Source: UBA1367 sp040268355 (GTDB lineage Bacteria; Actinomycetota; Coriobacteriia; Coriobacteriales; Atopobiaceae). From it: a stretch of 26,336 bases of DNA. The translations under genes and the position numbers were made by a program. The notes under the pieces are model-generated. The model worked only from the letters and a program-made list of their open reading frames with translations. It did not search any database and was not told the origin of the DNA. Location: positions 1 to 26,336 of the forward strand of contig JAWRIT010000087.1 of NCBI GenBank assembly GCA_040268355.1. Direction: 5' to 3'. Of the stretch, positions 7,793-15,360 are shown in pieces (the first letter of the stretch is position 1; each line of letters starts with the position of its first letter).

Positions 7793-9601
7793 ATGCACAC
7801 GGAACTTCCCCCACGCCCCCTACTCTCGCTCTCCCAGGTGACGCTGCGCTACGAGCACGGCGTCACCGCGCTTGATGACGTCTCGCTTGACGTCGCGCCG
7901 GGCGAGCGCATCTGCGTGCTCGGTCCCAACGGCTCGGGCAAGTCGACGCTCGCCTCGGTGCTCTGCGGCCTGCTCGCCCCCGACGAGGGGGCCGTCGAGC
8001 TGGTGGGGGAGCGGGTCGTGGGACCCCAAGGCGTCGACTTCGCGGCGTATCGGCGGGCGCGACGCGTGCTGGGGCTGGTCTTCCAGAACCCCGACGACCA
8101 GATGGTGACCTCCGTGGTCGAGGAGGACGTGGCCTTTGGCCCCGAGAACCTGGGCGTCGCGGCAAAGGAGATCGGCGAGCGCGTGGAGCGCGAGCTGCGT
8201 CGCGTCGCCCTCGACTGCTACGCCAAGGCCGATCCGGCCCATCTTTCCGGTGGCCAGAAGCAGCGCGTCGCGATTGCCGGGGCGCTGGCGATGGAGCCGC
8301 AGGTGCTCGTGCTCGATGAGCCGGGCGCCCTGCTTGACGTGCGCGGACGGCGCGGCGTCATGCGCGTGATGGAGCGACTCCACGACGCGGGCACCACGAT
8401 CGTCCACGTGACGCACTTCATGGAGGAGGCGCTGGCCGCAGACCGTGTGCTGGTGATGAGCGAGGGCCGCATCATCCTGCAGGGCGCCCCATGCGACGTC
8501 TTCGCCCACGGGACGGAGCTCTCGACCCTCGGCCTTGAGGAGCCCTTCGTGGCCCGGCTCGCCGAGGCGCTGCGGGAGCGGGGCGTGTCGGTGCCCTGGA
8601 CCTGCGACGAGGACGAGCTGCGTGCGTCGCTTTCGCAGGTGGCGGCCGCGCTTCCGCCGGTCGCGCAGGCAGAGGCCGCGCCGCGCCCGACCCCGCTGCC
8701 ACCCGCCGACGCCGATGCCGAGCCTGCCGTCCGTGCCTCGTCGCTCGTCTACTCCTACGGCGACACGGACGCCCGCGAGGCGCGCCAGGTGGCGCTCGAC
8801 GGCGTGAGCTTCGCCATCGGACGAGGGTCGATGACCGCCATCGTGGGACAGACCGGCTCGGGCAAGTCGACGCTGCTTCGGCTGCTCTGTGCGCTCGAGG
8901 TGCCCGATGCCGGATCGCTCGTGGTCGAGGGGATCGACACGGGCGACCGCCGGCGACGGCGGCGGCTACACGGGCGCGTGGGCTACGTGATGCAGCATCC
9001 CGAGCGGCAGCTCTTTGCGGAGACCGTGTGGGATGACGTCGCGTATGGTCCCACCAACCTGCGACTTCCTGCTGATGAGGTCGAGCGGCGCTGCCACGAG
9101 GCGCTGTCGCTCGTTGGGCTTGCCGGCAGGGAGCGGACCTCGCCCTTCCATCTCTCGGGCGGCCAGCAGCGTCTGTGCGCCCTGGCCGGCATCCTGGCCA
9201 TGGAGCCGGGCGTGCTGGTGCTCGACGAGCCGACGGCAGGGCTTGACCCCCACGGTCGCGCCCAGCTGCGGCGCATCATCGAGCGCGTTCATGCGCGAGG
9301 CACGACCGTGATCCAGGTCACGCACGCCATGGGTGACGCCGCCACCTGCGATCAGATCGTCATGCTGGACGACGGGCGCGTCCTTCTGGAGGGGACGCCC
9401 GAGGAGGTCTTCGTGCCCGAGCATGCGGAGCTGCTGCGCGCAAGCGGGTTGGGCCTTCCCGACGCGCTCGCGTGGGCGCTGCGTCTGGCGGCGGACGGCG
9501 TCGAGTGCGGTGGGCGCCCGCTCACGCTCGAGCAGCTGGCCGACGGGATTTCCGCACGGCTCGGGGCGGCGTCGGCAGAGGGGGCGTCCCATGGCCTTTA
9601 G
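7793..9601 (+). CDS. ecfA: ECF transporter ATPase, two ABC domains fused in one chain
   Basis: This 602-aa protein would supply ATP hydrolysis for vitamin uptake on the cytosolic face of the membrane. Most ECF modules use two separate ATPases (EcfA1 and EcfA2); here both are in one polypeptide. Domain 1 has Walker A GPNGSGKST (44-52), Q-loop FQNPDDQ, LSGGQ (151-155), Walker B VLVLDEP with Glu176, and switch His in VTHFMEE. Its D-loop region reads LDEPGALLDV where LDEPTxxLDP is usual. A polar Ala/Pro linker (about 285-310) follows. Domain 2 has GQTGSGKST (352-360), Q-loop MQHPERQ, LSGGQ (454-458), LDEPTAGLDP and VTHAMGD. Both sites look competent. The end of the gene overlaps ecfT by 11 nt. 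Confidence 0.93.
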   Translation: MHTELPPRPLLSLSQVTLRYEHGVTALDDVSLDVAPGERICVLGPNGSGKSTLASVLCGLLAPDEGAVELVGERVVGPQGVDFAAYRRARRVLGLVFQNPDDQMVTSVVEEDVAFGPENLGVAAKEIGERVERELRRVALDCYAKADPAHLSGGQKQRVAIAGALAMEPQVLVLDEPGALLDVRGRRGVMRVMERLHDAGTTIVHVTHFMEEALAADRVLVMSEGRIILQGAPCDVFAHGTELSTLGLEEPFVARLAEALRERGVSVPWTCDEDELRASLSQVAAALPPVAQAEAAPRPTPLPPADADAEPAVRASSLVYSYGDTDAREARQVALDGVSFAIGRGSMTAIVGQTGSGKSTLLRLLCALEVPDAGSLVVEGIDTGDRRRRRRLHGRVGYVMQHPERQLFAETVWDDVAYGPTNLRLPADEVERRCHEALSLVGLAGRERTSPFHLSGGQQRLCALAGILAMEPGVLVLDEPTAGLDPHGRAQLRRIIERVHARGTTVIQVTHAMGDAATCDQIVMLDDGRVLLEGTPEEVFVPEHAELLRASGLGLPDALAWALRLAADGVECGGRPLTLEQLADGISARLGAASAEGASHGL

Positions 9602-10385
9602 GATCACGATGGGTCGCTACGTGCCTGCCGACTCGCCGCTCCACCGCCTCGACCCGCGCACGAAGATCGTCTGCGGGCTGGCGCTCATGGTGTCGGTCTT
9701 CTTCATCGCCACGCCCGTGCAGCTCGTCTTTGGCTGGGTGGTGGCGCTCTCGCTCGTGCTGCTCTCCCGCGTCCCCGCGACCAAGGTGCTCGCCTCCATC
9801 AGTCCGCTCGTCGTGGCGCTCTCGGTGCTCGCCGTCTTCAACCTGCTGCTCGTTCGGACCGGCGACCCCCTGGTGTCCGCGGGGCCGCTGCTGGTGACCA
9901 CCGGCGGCCTCTGGGTGGCCATCAACTACTCGCTGCGCCTGGTCGTGGCGGTCATCGCCGCCACGCTCATCCTGCTCACGACCACGCCGACCCAGCTCAC
10001 CGATGCCTTCGATGCGCTGCTCGCGCCGCTTGCCCACGTCGGGTTGCCCGCCCACGAGCTTGCCATGGTGTTCTCGCTCATGCTGCGGTTCATTCCGACC
10101 CTTGCCGACGAGGCGTCCGCCATCCTCGACGCGCAGACCGCACGGGGCGGCGCGCTCGCCGAGGGCTCGATCGCCCGGAGGATACGTGCGGTGGTGCCGG
10201 TGCTCGTGGCGCTTCTGGCCAGCAGCCTGCGGCACGCCAACGGCCTCTCGCGCGCCCTCGACGCGCGCTGCTATGAGGGCGGGGCGACCCGCAGCCACTG
10301 GCACCCGCTCGCGCTGCATGCCCGCGACGCCGTGGCCGCACTGCTCACCTGCGCCTATCTGGTCGCGCTGCTCGCCCTGCGCTGA
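9591..10385 (+). CDS. ecfT: ECF transporter transmembrane coupling subunit
   Basis: This 264-aa membrane protein would link the S component to the ATPase. The ATG at 9591 lies inside the last codons of ecfA, with AGGGGG six or so bases upstream, so the two are probably translationally coupled; an ATG at 9609 is a possible alternative. About five membrane segments are visible (KIVCGLALMVSVFFIATPVQ, LVFGWVVALSLVLLS and later ones). The cytosolic coupling helices carry the two expected Ala-Arg motifs: DAQTARGG and LDARCYEGG. With ribU and ecfA it makes a complete group-I-style riboflavin transporter. The frame stays open upstream to 9333, but that part lies within ecfA coding sequence. Confidence 0.93.
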   Translation: MAFRITMGRYVPADSPLHRLDPRTKIVCGLALMVSVFFIATPVQLVFGWVVALSLVLLSRVPATKVLASISPLVVALSVLAVFNLLLVRTGDPLVSAGPLLVTTGGLWVAINYSLRLVVAVIAATLILLTTTPTQLTDAFDALLAPLAHVGLPAHELAMVFSLMLRFIPTLADEASAILDAQTARGGALAEGSIARRIRAVVPVLVALLASSLRHANGLSRALDARCYEGGATRSHWHPLALHARDAVAALLTCAYLVALLALR

Positions 10386-10498
10386 GAGGGTCGACCCTGT
10401 CCGGGTCCCATCCGCCTGGCACGCACCCCCGCACGGCGCCGCGCTGGGGCGAGTGCCGCCGCACGCCTGTGCTTCGCGAAGGCACGGGAGCGACACGC

Positions 10499-10528
10499 GT
10501 GACGCAGGTGATGTGTCTCGCGTATACT
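10499..10528 (+). promoter_or_regulatory. Candidate promoter of murB
   Basis: GTGACG (10499-10504, sharing TGAC with the -35 consensus) and TATACT (10523-10528) are 18 bp apart. The start point would be about 10535, leaving a leader of about 55 nt before murB. The remainder of the 10386-10589 gap shows GC-rich inverted pieces but no clear ecfT terminator. Confidence 0.55.
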
Positions 10529-10589
10529 GAGAGGCCACCACACCAAGCAGAGGACAATCACATCACACACGGGGAGCGTGAGCCACAGC

Positions 10590-11513
10590 ATGACTGGAGA
10601 CGATCGAGAACGCACGGAGCTTGCCTGGCGGATGCGCCAGATCGTGGGCGAGGACAACGTGCTGACTGACGAGCCCATGAGTGCGCACACCACCTTCGAG
10701 ATCGGGGGTCCGGCCGACCTGTTCGTCATCCCAGAGAGCACCGACGAGGTGCGTGCGGTCATCGCTGCCTGTCGCGAGGCGGACGTGCCGTACTTTGTGC
10801 TGGGCAACGGCTCCGACCTGCTGGTGTCGGATGACGGCTACCGCGGTGTCATCATCGGCCTCTCCGACGCCTTCACCAACGTCTCCATCGATGGCCTCGA
10901 GATGACCTGCCAGGCGGGCGTCTCCCTGCGCGAGGCCTCCGAGATGGCCTGCGAACTGGGGCTGACCGGTCTGGAGTTCGCCTGCGGGATCCCGGGGAGC
11001 ATCGGTGGCGCGTGCTTCATGAACGCGGGCGCCTACGACGGGTGCATCGCCGACGTGCTCAAGAGCGTCCGGGCCATCATGCCCGACGGGAGCGTCGAGA
11101 CCATCGGGGTCGAGGACCTCGCGCTGGGCTACCGTGCCAGCCGCATCCGCGACGAGGGCCTGCTGGTGCTCACGGCCACCTTCCGGTTGCGCAAAGGCGA
11201 CAGCGAGGCCATCCGTGCCCGCATGGACGAGCTTGCGCACCGTCGTCGCGCCAAGCAGCCGCTCGACCGGCCGAGCGCCGGCTCCACCTTCAAGCGTCCC
11301 GAGGGCCACTTTGCCGGTAAGCTCATCTCCGACGCGGGACTGCAGGGGTATCAGGTGGGCGGTGCCGCCGTCTCGAAGAAGCACGCGGGCTTTGTGGTCA
11401 ACCTGGGCGGTGCCACCGCCGCCGACGTCCGAGCGGTGATCACGCACGTGCAGGACGAGGTCGAGCGGCAGTTCGGCGTGCGCCTCGAGCCGGAGGTGCG
11501 CTTCTTGGACTAG
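10590..11513 (+). CDS. murB: UDP-N-acetylenolpyruvoylglucosamine reductase
   Basis: This FAD enzyme reduces UDP-GlcNAc-enolpyruvate with NADPH to UDP-MurNAc, an early cytosolic step of peptidoglycan synthesis. The FAD-binding half is clear: HTTFEIGGPADLF, VLGNGSDLLVSDDGYRGVI and GIPGSIGGACFMNAGAY. The substrate and catalytic parts are GYRASRI, AGSTFKRP with the proton-donor Ser232, and LEPEVRFL with Glu302, numbered from the ATG at 10590 (307 aa). The protein lacks the tyrosine loop of the E. coli type and so is type II. A GTG at 10578 would add four residues. Neither start has ideal spacing: GGGGAG at 10571 is 1 nt from the GTG and 13 nt from the ATG. The gene stands alone, convergent with the gene downstream. 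Confidence 0.95.
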   Translation: MTGDDRERTELAWRMRQIVGEDNVLTDEPMSAHTTFEIGGPADLFVIPESTDEVRAVIAACREADVPYFVLGNGSDLLVSDDGYRGVIIGLSDAFTNVSIDGLEMTCQAGVSLREASEMACELGLTGLEFACGIPGSIGGACFMNAGAYDGCIADVLKSVRAIMPDGSVETIGVEDLALGYRASRIRDEGLLVLTATFRLRKGDSEAIRARMDELAHRRRAKQPLDRPSAGSTFKRPEGHFAGKLISDAGLQGYQVGGAAVSKKHAGFVVNLGGATAADVRAVITHVQDEVERQFGVRLEPEVRFLD

Positions 11514-11566
11514 GGCCTGCGGCCTCGGACTTGCGGGCTAGGTCCTGCGGCTTCGGGGACTCGCCT
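11511..11566 (+). repeat. 28-bp imperfect tandem repeat at the end of murB
   Basis: TAGGGCCTGCGGCCTCGG (from 11511, containing the murB stop) recurs as TAGGTCCTGCGGCTTCGG from 11539. That is 16 matches in 18 with a 28-bp step. A separate CGAGCC-TAC-GGCTCG hairpin (11573-11587) spans the stop codon of the convergent gene. Neither has a proper T-run, although CCTTTT follows at about 11564. Confidence 0.5.
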
Positions 11567-11577
11567 TTTGATCGAGC

Positions 11578-12582
11578 CTACGGCTCGTCGAGCACGACGT
11601 GTGCCGAGAACAAGTCGCCCACCAGGTTCGTGAGCGTGTCGAGCTCTGCCGGGGCGTCGGTCATGACGGCCACCACATAGGTGTGCGAGCCCTCCTCCAC
11701 GATGCCGGCATCGACGGTCGCCGCATATTCGTCACCGTCGTCGAGTGGATACCAGCCCGCCTTGGTGATGGTGTGGCAGTCGTCGTCCAGGCCCTCTCGC
11801 AGCGGGGACTCGTTTCGGCGCTCGAACAGCTTGAGGAGCTTTCGCGCGCGCTTGCTGTCGCCGGTGAGGTAGGGGTAGGCGTGTTCCCACAGCAGGGCGA
11901 GCTGGTGGGCGGTGAGGTCGGGGTAGTGCTCGTGGGCGAACCGCCGGTAGTCGTCACTGCCCTTCTTGACGGCGCCCGCGTCCGCCGCCCACGAGGCGAA
12001 CGCCCTCCCATCGCATAGGTCGCACAACTCCAGGTACGCTTCGTTGTCCGACTCGACGATGGTCGGCTTGGCAAGGCTCCAGACCTGCTTGACCGAGCCA
12101 CTCCTCTTGGCGGCTGTGCCCTGGAAGAGCGAGACCACATAGGGTCCCTTGATGCTGCTGGCGGGGTAGAAGGGCTCGTCGGCGTTGTAGCTCAGCTCGG
12201 CTCCGCTCTCAAGGTCGACGATGACGACGGCCAACCTCCTGCCCGTCTTCTCAAAGGCCGCGGCACGCTTGCGGAAGGCCTTGAGGTCCGCCTTGTCCAC
12301 CTCGTGTGCCACGCCGGTGATGACGATGTCGTGCGCCAGCCGCTTGTGCCCGAAGGTCTGCTCCTCGATGACCGCCGGCTCGTCGTGGGCGTCCTGCCCC
12401 TCGTTCGCCTCGTCCTTGCCGCTCAGGCTCGCATCGTCTGCTGCCACGCCGCCGGCAAGCTCCGCAGACGAGGCGTCTGCCTGGTGCACGAGGGAGGCGG
12501 ACCAGGCGGAGATGGGTGCGGCGAGCAGCGCACAGGTGAGCGAGACCTCGACGAAGTATGGCGGGAACAGCGGCTCTGACAC
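11578..12582 (-). CDS. Beta-lactamase/PBP-fold serine-hydrolase-like protein, secreted or anchored
   Basis: The 334-aa protein starts at GTG 12582, nine bases after the stop of the DUF711 gene and in the same frame; no clear ribosome site is seen, so coupling is likely. The N-terminus (residues about 8-30) is hydrophobic and may act as a signal or anchor. A low-complexity acidic linker (about 40-75) follows. The catalytic-fold motifs are then SSIK (SxxK; Ser142, Lys145), SDN (178-180) and KAG (274-276) where KTG/KSG is usual. A class-A-type deacylating Glu (ExxLN) is not obvious, so it is more likely a PBP-like or non-hydrolysing relative than an antibiotic-destroying enzyme. A role at the cell wall is inferred from the fold and probable export. 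Confidence 0.75.
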   Translation of the reverse strand: MSEPLFPPYFVEVSLTCALLAAPISAWSASLVHQADASSAELAGGVAADDASLSGKDEANEGQDAHDEPAVIEEQTFGHKRLAHDIVITGVAHEVDKADLKAFRKRAAAFEKTGRRLAVVIVDLESGAELSYNADEPFYPASSIKGPYVVSLFQGTAAKRSGSVKQVWSLAKPTIVESDNEAYLELCDLCDGRAFASWAADAGAVKKGSDDYRRFAHEHYPDLTAHQLALLWEHAYPYLTGDSKRARKLLKLFERRNESPLREGLDDDCHTITKAGWYPLDDGDEYAATVDAGIVEEGSHTYVVAVMTDAPAELDTLTNLVGDLFSAHVVLDEP

Positions 12583-12591
12583 GACGGCTCG

Positions 12592-13956
12592 CTAGTTTCT
12601 GAGCGAGTTCAGCGGCGCGGGGAAGCGTCCGCCACGGTGTGCCAGGACCTCTCCCGCGAAGGGGCTGATGGGCATGACCGGCGCGGTGCCGAGCAGGCCC
12701 CCGAAGACGAGCGTGTCGCCCACGTCGTGGCCGATGGCGGGGATGACGCGCACGGCGGTGGTCTTGGCGTTGATCACCCCGATGGCCATCTCGTCGGCGA
12801 CGAGCCCGGCGATGGTCTCCGCCGTGGTCTCTCCCGGCACGGCGATCATGTCGAGTCCGACCGAGCAGACGCTGGTCATGGCCTCGAGCTTCTCGAGGGT
12901 GAGCGCGCCCTCCTCGGTGGCGCGGATCATGCCCGCGTCCTCGGAGACGGGGATGAAGGCGCCCGAGAGGCCGCCCACGCTGGAGCTCGCCATGACGCCG
13001 CCCTTCTTGACGGCATCGTTGAGCAGCGCCAGCGCGCAGGTGGTGCCGGGCCCTCCGGTGCGTCCCACGCCGATGATCTCCAGGATCTCCGCCACGGAGT
13101 CTCCGGCGGCGGGGGTCGGCGCCAGCGAGAGGTCCACGATGCCCTTCGCCACGCCCAGGCGCTTGCTGGCCTCGCGGCTCATCAGCTCGCCTGCGCGGGT
13201 GATCTTGAAGGCGGTCTCCTTGATCTTCTCGGCCACCTCCATGAGGCTCGCCTCGCGGGGCAGCTGGCGCAGGGCCGCCGCCATGACGCCCGGACCGGAG
13301 ACGCCCACGTTGATGACGGCGTCGGCCTCTCCCGAGCCATGGATCGCCCCCGCCATGAAGGGGGAGTCCTCCACCATGTTGGCAAAGACGACGAGTTTGG
13401 CCGCGCCGCAGCAGTCGCGCTCGGTTGTGGCTTGGGCGGTCTGGACGATGGTCGTCGCCATGAGCATGACGGCGTCCATGTTGATGCCGGCCCGCGTGGA
13501 GGCGACGTTCACGCTGCTGCAGACGCGCTCCGTGGTGGCGAGCGCCTCGGGGATGGCGGCGATGAGCCGCCGGTCGGCGCTGCCCATGCCCTTCTGCACC
13601 AGAGCGGAGAAGCCGCCGAGAAAGTCGATCCCCAAGGTCTCCGCGGCGCGGTCGAGCGCGTGGGCCAGTGGGGTGAGGTCCTGGTCGGGGCAGGCGGCCG
13701 CGATCTGCGCGATGGGCGTGACGGACACGCGCTTGTTGGCGATGGGGATCCCGTACTCGCGCTCCAGCTGCTCGGCGACCTCCACGAGGCGCTCGGCGGT
13801 GGAGGTGACGTGATCGTAGACCTTGGCGCACATGCGCTCCAGCCGCTCGTCCGCACAGGGGGCAAGCGAGATGCCCAAGGTGATGGTGCGCAGGTCGAGG
13901 TTCTGCTGGGAGACCATGCTCAGGGTCTCGGCGACCTCCTCGGGGGTGATGGCCAT
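12592..13956 (-). CDS. UPF0210 / DUF711 family protein
   Basis: This 454-aa protein is close to the usual length of the family. The start is ATG 13956, with AAGGA eight bases upstream; an in-frame ATG at 13995 would add 13 residues unlike the family N-terminus. Family-typical stretches include MAITPEEVAETLSMV, NLDLRTITLGISLAPCAD, FLGGFSALVQKGM, CCGAAKLVVFANMVEDSPFM and TGGPGTTCALALLNDAVKKGG. The family resembles radical-type glycine-rich folds in structure but has no established reaction. It often pairs with a small ACT-domain protein (UPF0237), which is missing here. The gene is transcribed with the serine-hydrolase-like gene and may also be reached from galM, 84 nt upstream. Confidence 0.9.
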   Translation of the reverse strand: MAITPEEVAETLSMVSQQNLDLRTITLGISLAPCADERLERMCAKVYDHVTSTAERLVEVAEQLEREYGIPIANKRVSVTPIAQIAAACPDQDLTPLAHALDRAAETLGIDFLGGFSALVQKGMGSADRRLIAAIPEALATTERVCSSVNVASTRAGINMDAVMLMATTIVQTAQATTERDCCGAAKLVVFANMVEDSPFMAGAIHGSGEADAVINVGVSGPGVMAAALRQLPREASLMEVAEKIKETAFKITRAGELMSREASKRLGVAKGIVDLSLAPTPAAGDSVAEILEIIGVGRTGGPGTTCALALLNDAVKKGGVMASSSVGGLSGAFIPVSEDAGMIRATEEGALTLEKLEAMTSVCSVGLDMIAVPGETTAETIAGLVADEMAIGVINAKTTAVRVIPAIGHDVGDTLVFGGLLGTAPVMPISPFAGEVLAHRGGRFPAPLNSLRN

Positions 13957-13993
13957 CTCGCACGTCCTTGTCTCGTGGGTGGGATGCCCTCCC

Positions 13994-13999
13994 ATTATG
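13994..13999 (-). promoter_or_regulatory. Candidate -10 of the DUF711 gene
   Basis: On the minus strand CATAAT lies 38 bases before the ATG. The -35 is poor, so this is only a possible internal promoter in the galM-DUF711 gap. Confidence 0.3.
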
Positions 14000-14040
14000 C
14001 ACGACTCGCCGGCTCAGGTGGCCGAGACGGGTCGCGCGCG

Positions 14041-15063
14041 TCAGACGGTGCCAAAGGCGTAGGTGATCCTGCGTCTGAAGGGGCGCTCGGGCGTGAAGAC
14101 CGGCTGGGCGAACTTCTTGTGATGGATGGCATCGGGGTAGAACTGTGGCTCCAGCGCGATGCCGGCGCGCGAGCCATAGCGCGCACCTCCCTTTGCCCAG
14201 ACCACGTCGAGGGCGGCGGGGACGTAGACCTGCAGGCCGCAGGCGTCGGTCGACAGCACCATCGAGATGCCGCTGCGCTCGCCCTCAAGCCGCGCGGCCT
14301 CGGCGAGCTTGCCCCGGTTGTCGAGGCAGACGTTGCCATCGAGGTCGCAAGGCGGATCTCCCAGGGCGTCGGCGACGCGCCGAAGGTCGCGGAAGTCGAG
14401 CGGCGTCCCTGCCACGGGCGCGACCTCGCCCGTGGGAAGGTGGTCCTGCAGGGGCGTGTAGGTGTTAGCGGCGAGCCGGAGCCGATGGTCGAGCACGCTG
14501 CCCGAGGCGTGCCCATTGAGGTTCCAGTAGGTGTGGGTGGTCAGGTTGGCGAGCGTCGGCTGCGATGGGTCGGCCTCAAAGCGAAGGGACAGCTCGTTGG
14601 CCTCGGTGAGCCGGTAGGTCACCCGAGCGCGCACCTGCCCGGGGAACCCCTGGTCGCCCGCGCGGCTCACCAGCTCGAAGGTGACTGACGAGTCCGTCTC
14701 GTCGATGACATGCCACAGTCGTGTGGACCAGCGATGGGGACCGCTGTGCAGGTTGTGGGGGCCGTCGTTGGCGGCAAGCCGGCAGCTCATGCCGCCCACC
14801 TCGAAGCGTGCGCCGGCGATGCGGTTGGCACAGCGCCCGATGATGGCGCCCAGCCACCACTCGTCGCTCAGGTAGCCGGCGCTCCCCGCGTAGCCGAGCG
14901 TGACGTCGGGGAAGCTCCCGCGCCCGTCGGGGACCTGGCAGAGCACCAGCGAAGCTCCCAGGTCGGTGACGCCGACGAGCATGCCAGCGTCATTGGCGAG
15001 CAGATGAAGGCGCACGTCCTGTCCCGACGGGGTAGTGCCAAAGGGGCGGATGGTCTTCTCCAC
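14041..15063 (-). CDS. galM: Aldose 1-epimerase (mutarotase)
   Basis: This 340-aa cytosolic enzyme interconverts alpha and beta forms of an aldose. GTG at 15063 is preceded by AGGAG with proper spacing; the reading frame stays open much further upstream to 16914, but that part lies antisense to xylB. Visible family residues are IIGRCANRI (Arg81), NLHSG with His106, NLTTHTYWNL with catalytic acid His177, and GIALEPQFYPDAIHH with catalytic base Glu305. Its position back to back with xylB, sharing a 9-mer site, suggests it serves xylose or a related sugar rather than galactose; that is inference. It is co-oriented with the DUF711 gene downstream. Confidence 0.93.
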   Translation of the reverse strand: MEKTIRPFGTTPSGQDVRLHLLANDAGMLVGVTDLGASLVLCQVPDGRGSFPDVTLGYAGSAGYLSDEWWLGAIIGRCANRIAGARFEVGGMSCRLAANDGPHNLHSGPHRWSTRLWHVIDETDSSVTFELVSRAGDQGFPGQVRARVTYRLTEANELSLRFEADPSQPTLANLTTHTYWNLNGHASGSVLDHRLRLAANTYTPLQDHLPTGEVAPVAGTPLDFRDLRRVADALGDPPCDLDGNVCLDNRGKLAEAARLEGERSGISMVLSTDACGLQVYVPAALDVVWAKGGARYGSRAGIALEPQFYPDAIHHKKFAQPVFTPERPFRRRITYAFGTV

Positions 15064-15075
15064 GGTCCTCTCCTG

Positions 15076-15084
15076 CCTGTCGCA
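15076..15084. promoter_or_regulatory. Third copy of the xylB-galM 9-mer, in the galM leader
   Basis: CCTGTCGCA lies 12 nt upstream of the galM GTG. It is identical to each arm of the dyad at 15252-15277. A bound regulator here could block galM expression or loop to the dyad. Confidence 0.4.
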
Positions 15085-15251
15085 CGTGGGCCCCGAGTGG
15101 GGTGGCCGCTTCCCACTGTACGTGGTGCCAAGGGGATCCCCCTGCAGGATTGGCGGCGATTTCGGCGAGGATGCCGGGCGGGGCCGGGTTGCGGCGCCCG
15201 CGGCTCGCTCGTCCGCCCGCTCGCCCCGCGCCCCGCGAATTCGCAGCGAGG

Positions 15252-15277
15252 TGCGACAGGCCCAAAACCCTGTCGCA
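15252..15277. promoter_or_regulatory. Inverted-repeat operator upstream of xylB
   Basis: Perfect 9-bp arms TGCGACAGG (15252-15260) and CCTGTCGCA (15269-15277) are separated by 8 bp. The dyad sits just upstream of and partly over the -35 region of the xylB promoter, in the divergent xylB-galM control region. It looks like a binding site for a dimeric sugar regulator, either activator or repressor. The regulator is not in this window. Confidence 0.6.
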
Positions 15278-15302
15278 AACGGCGCAAGTGGGCCAAGAAA
15301 CT

Positions 15303-15311
15303 TGCTATGAT
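15303..15311 (+). promoter_or_regulatory. Extended -10 promoter of xylB
   Basis: TGCTATGAT is a TGn-extended -10 with a weak -35 region, as expected for a promoter helped or blocked by a regulator at the neighbouring dyad. The start point would be about 15318, giving a leader of about 43 nt. Confidence 0.5.
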
Positions 15312-15360
15312 TTTTTCGGCATCCACGTGCGTGGTGCCCTGTCGTTCGAGGGAGCCTTCC

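Noticed and set aside
15130..15139. GGGGATCCCC palindrome upstream of galM
   Set aside because: A 10-bp GC-rich palindrome is not rare in this composition, and it is not tied to a promoter element.
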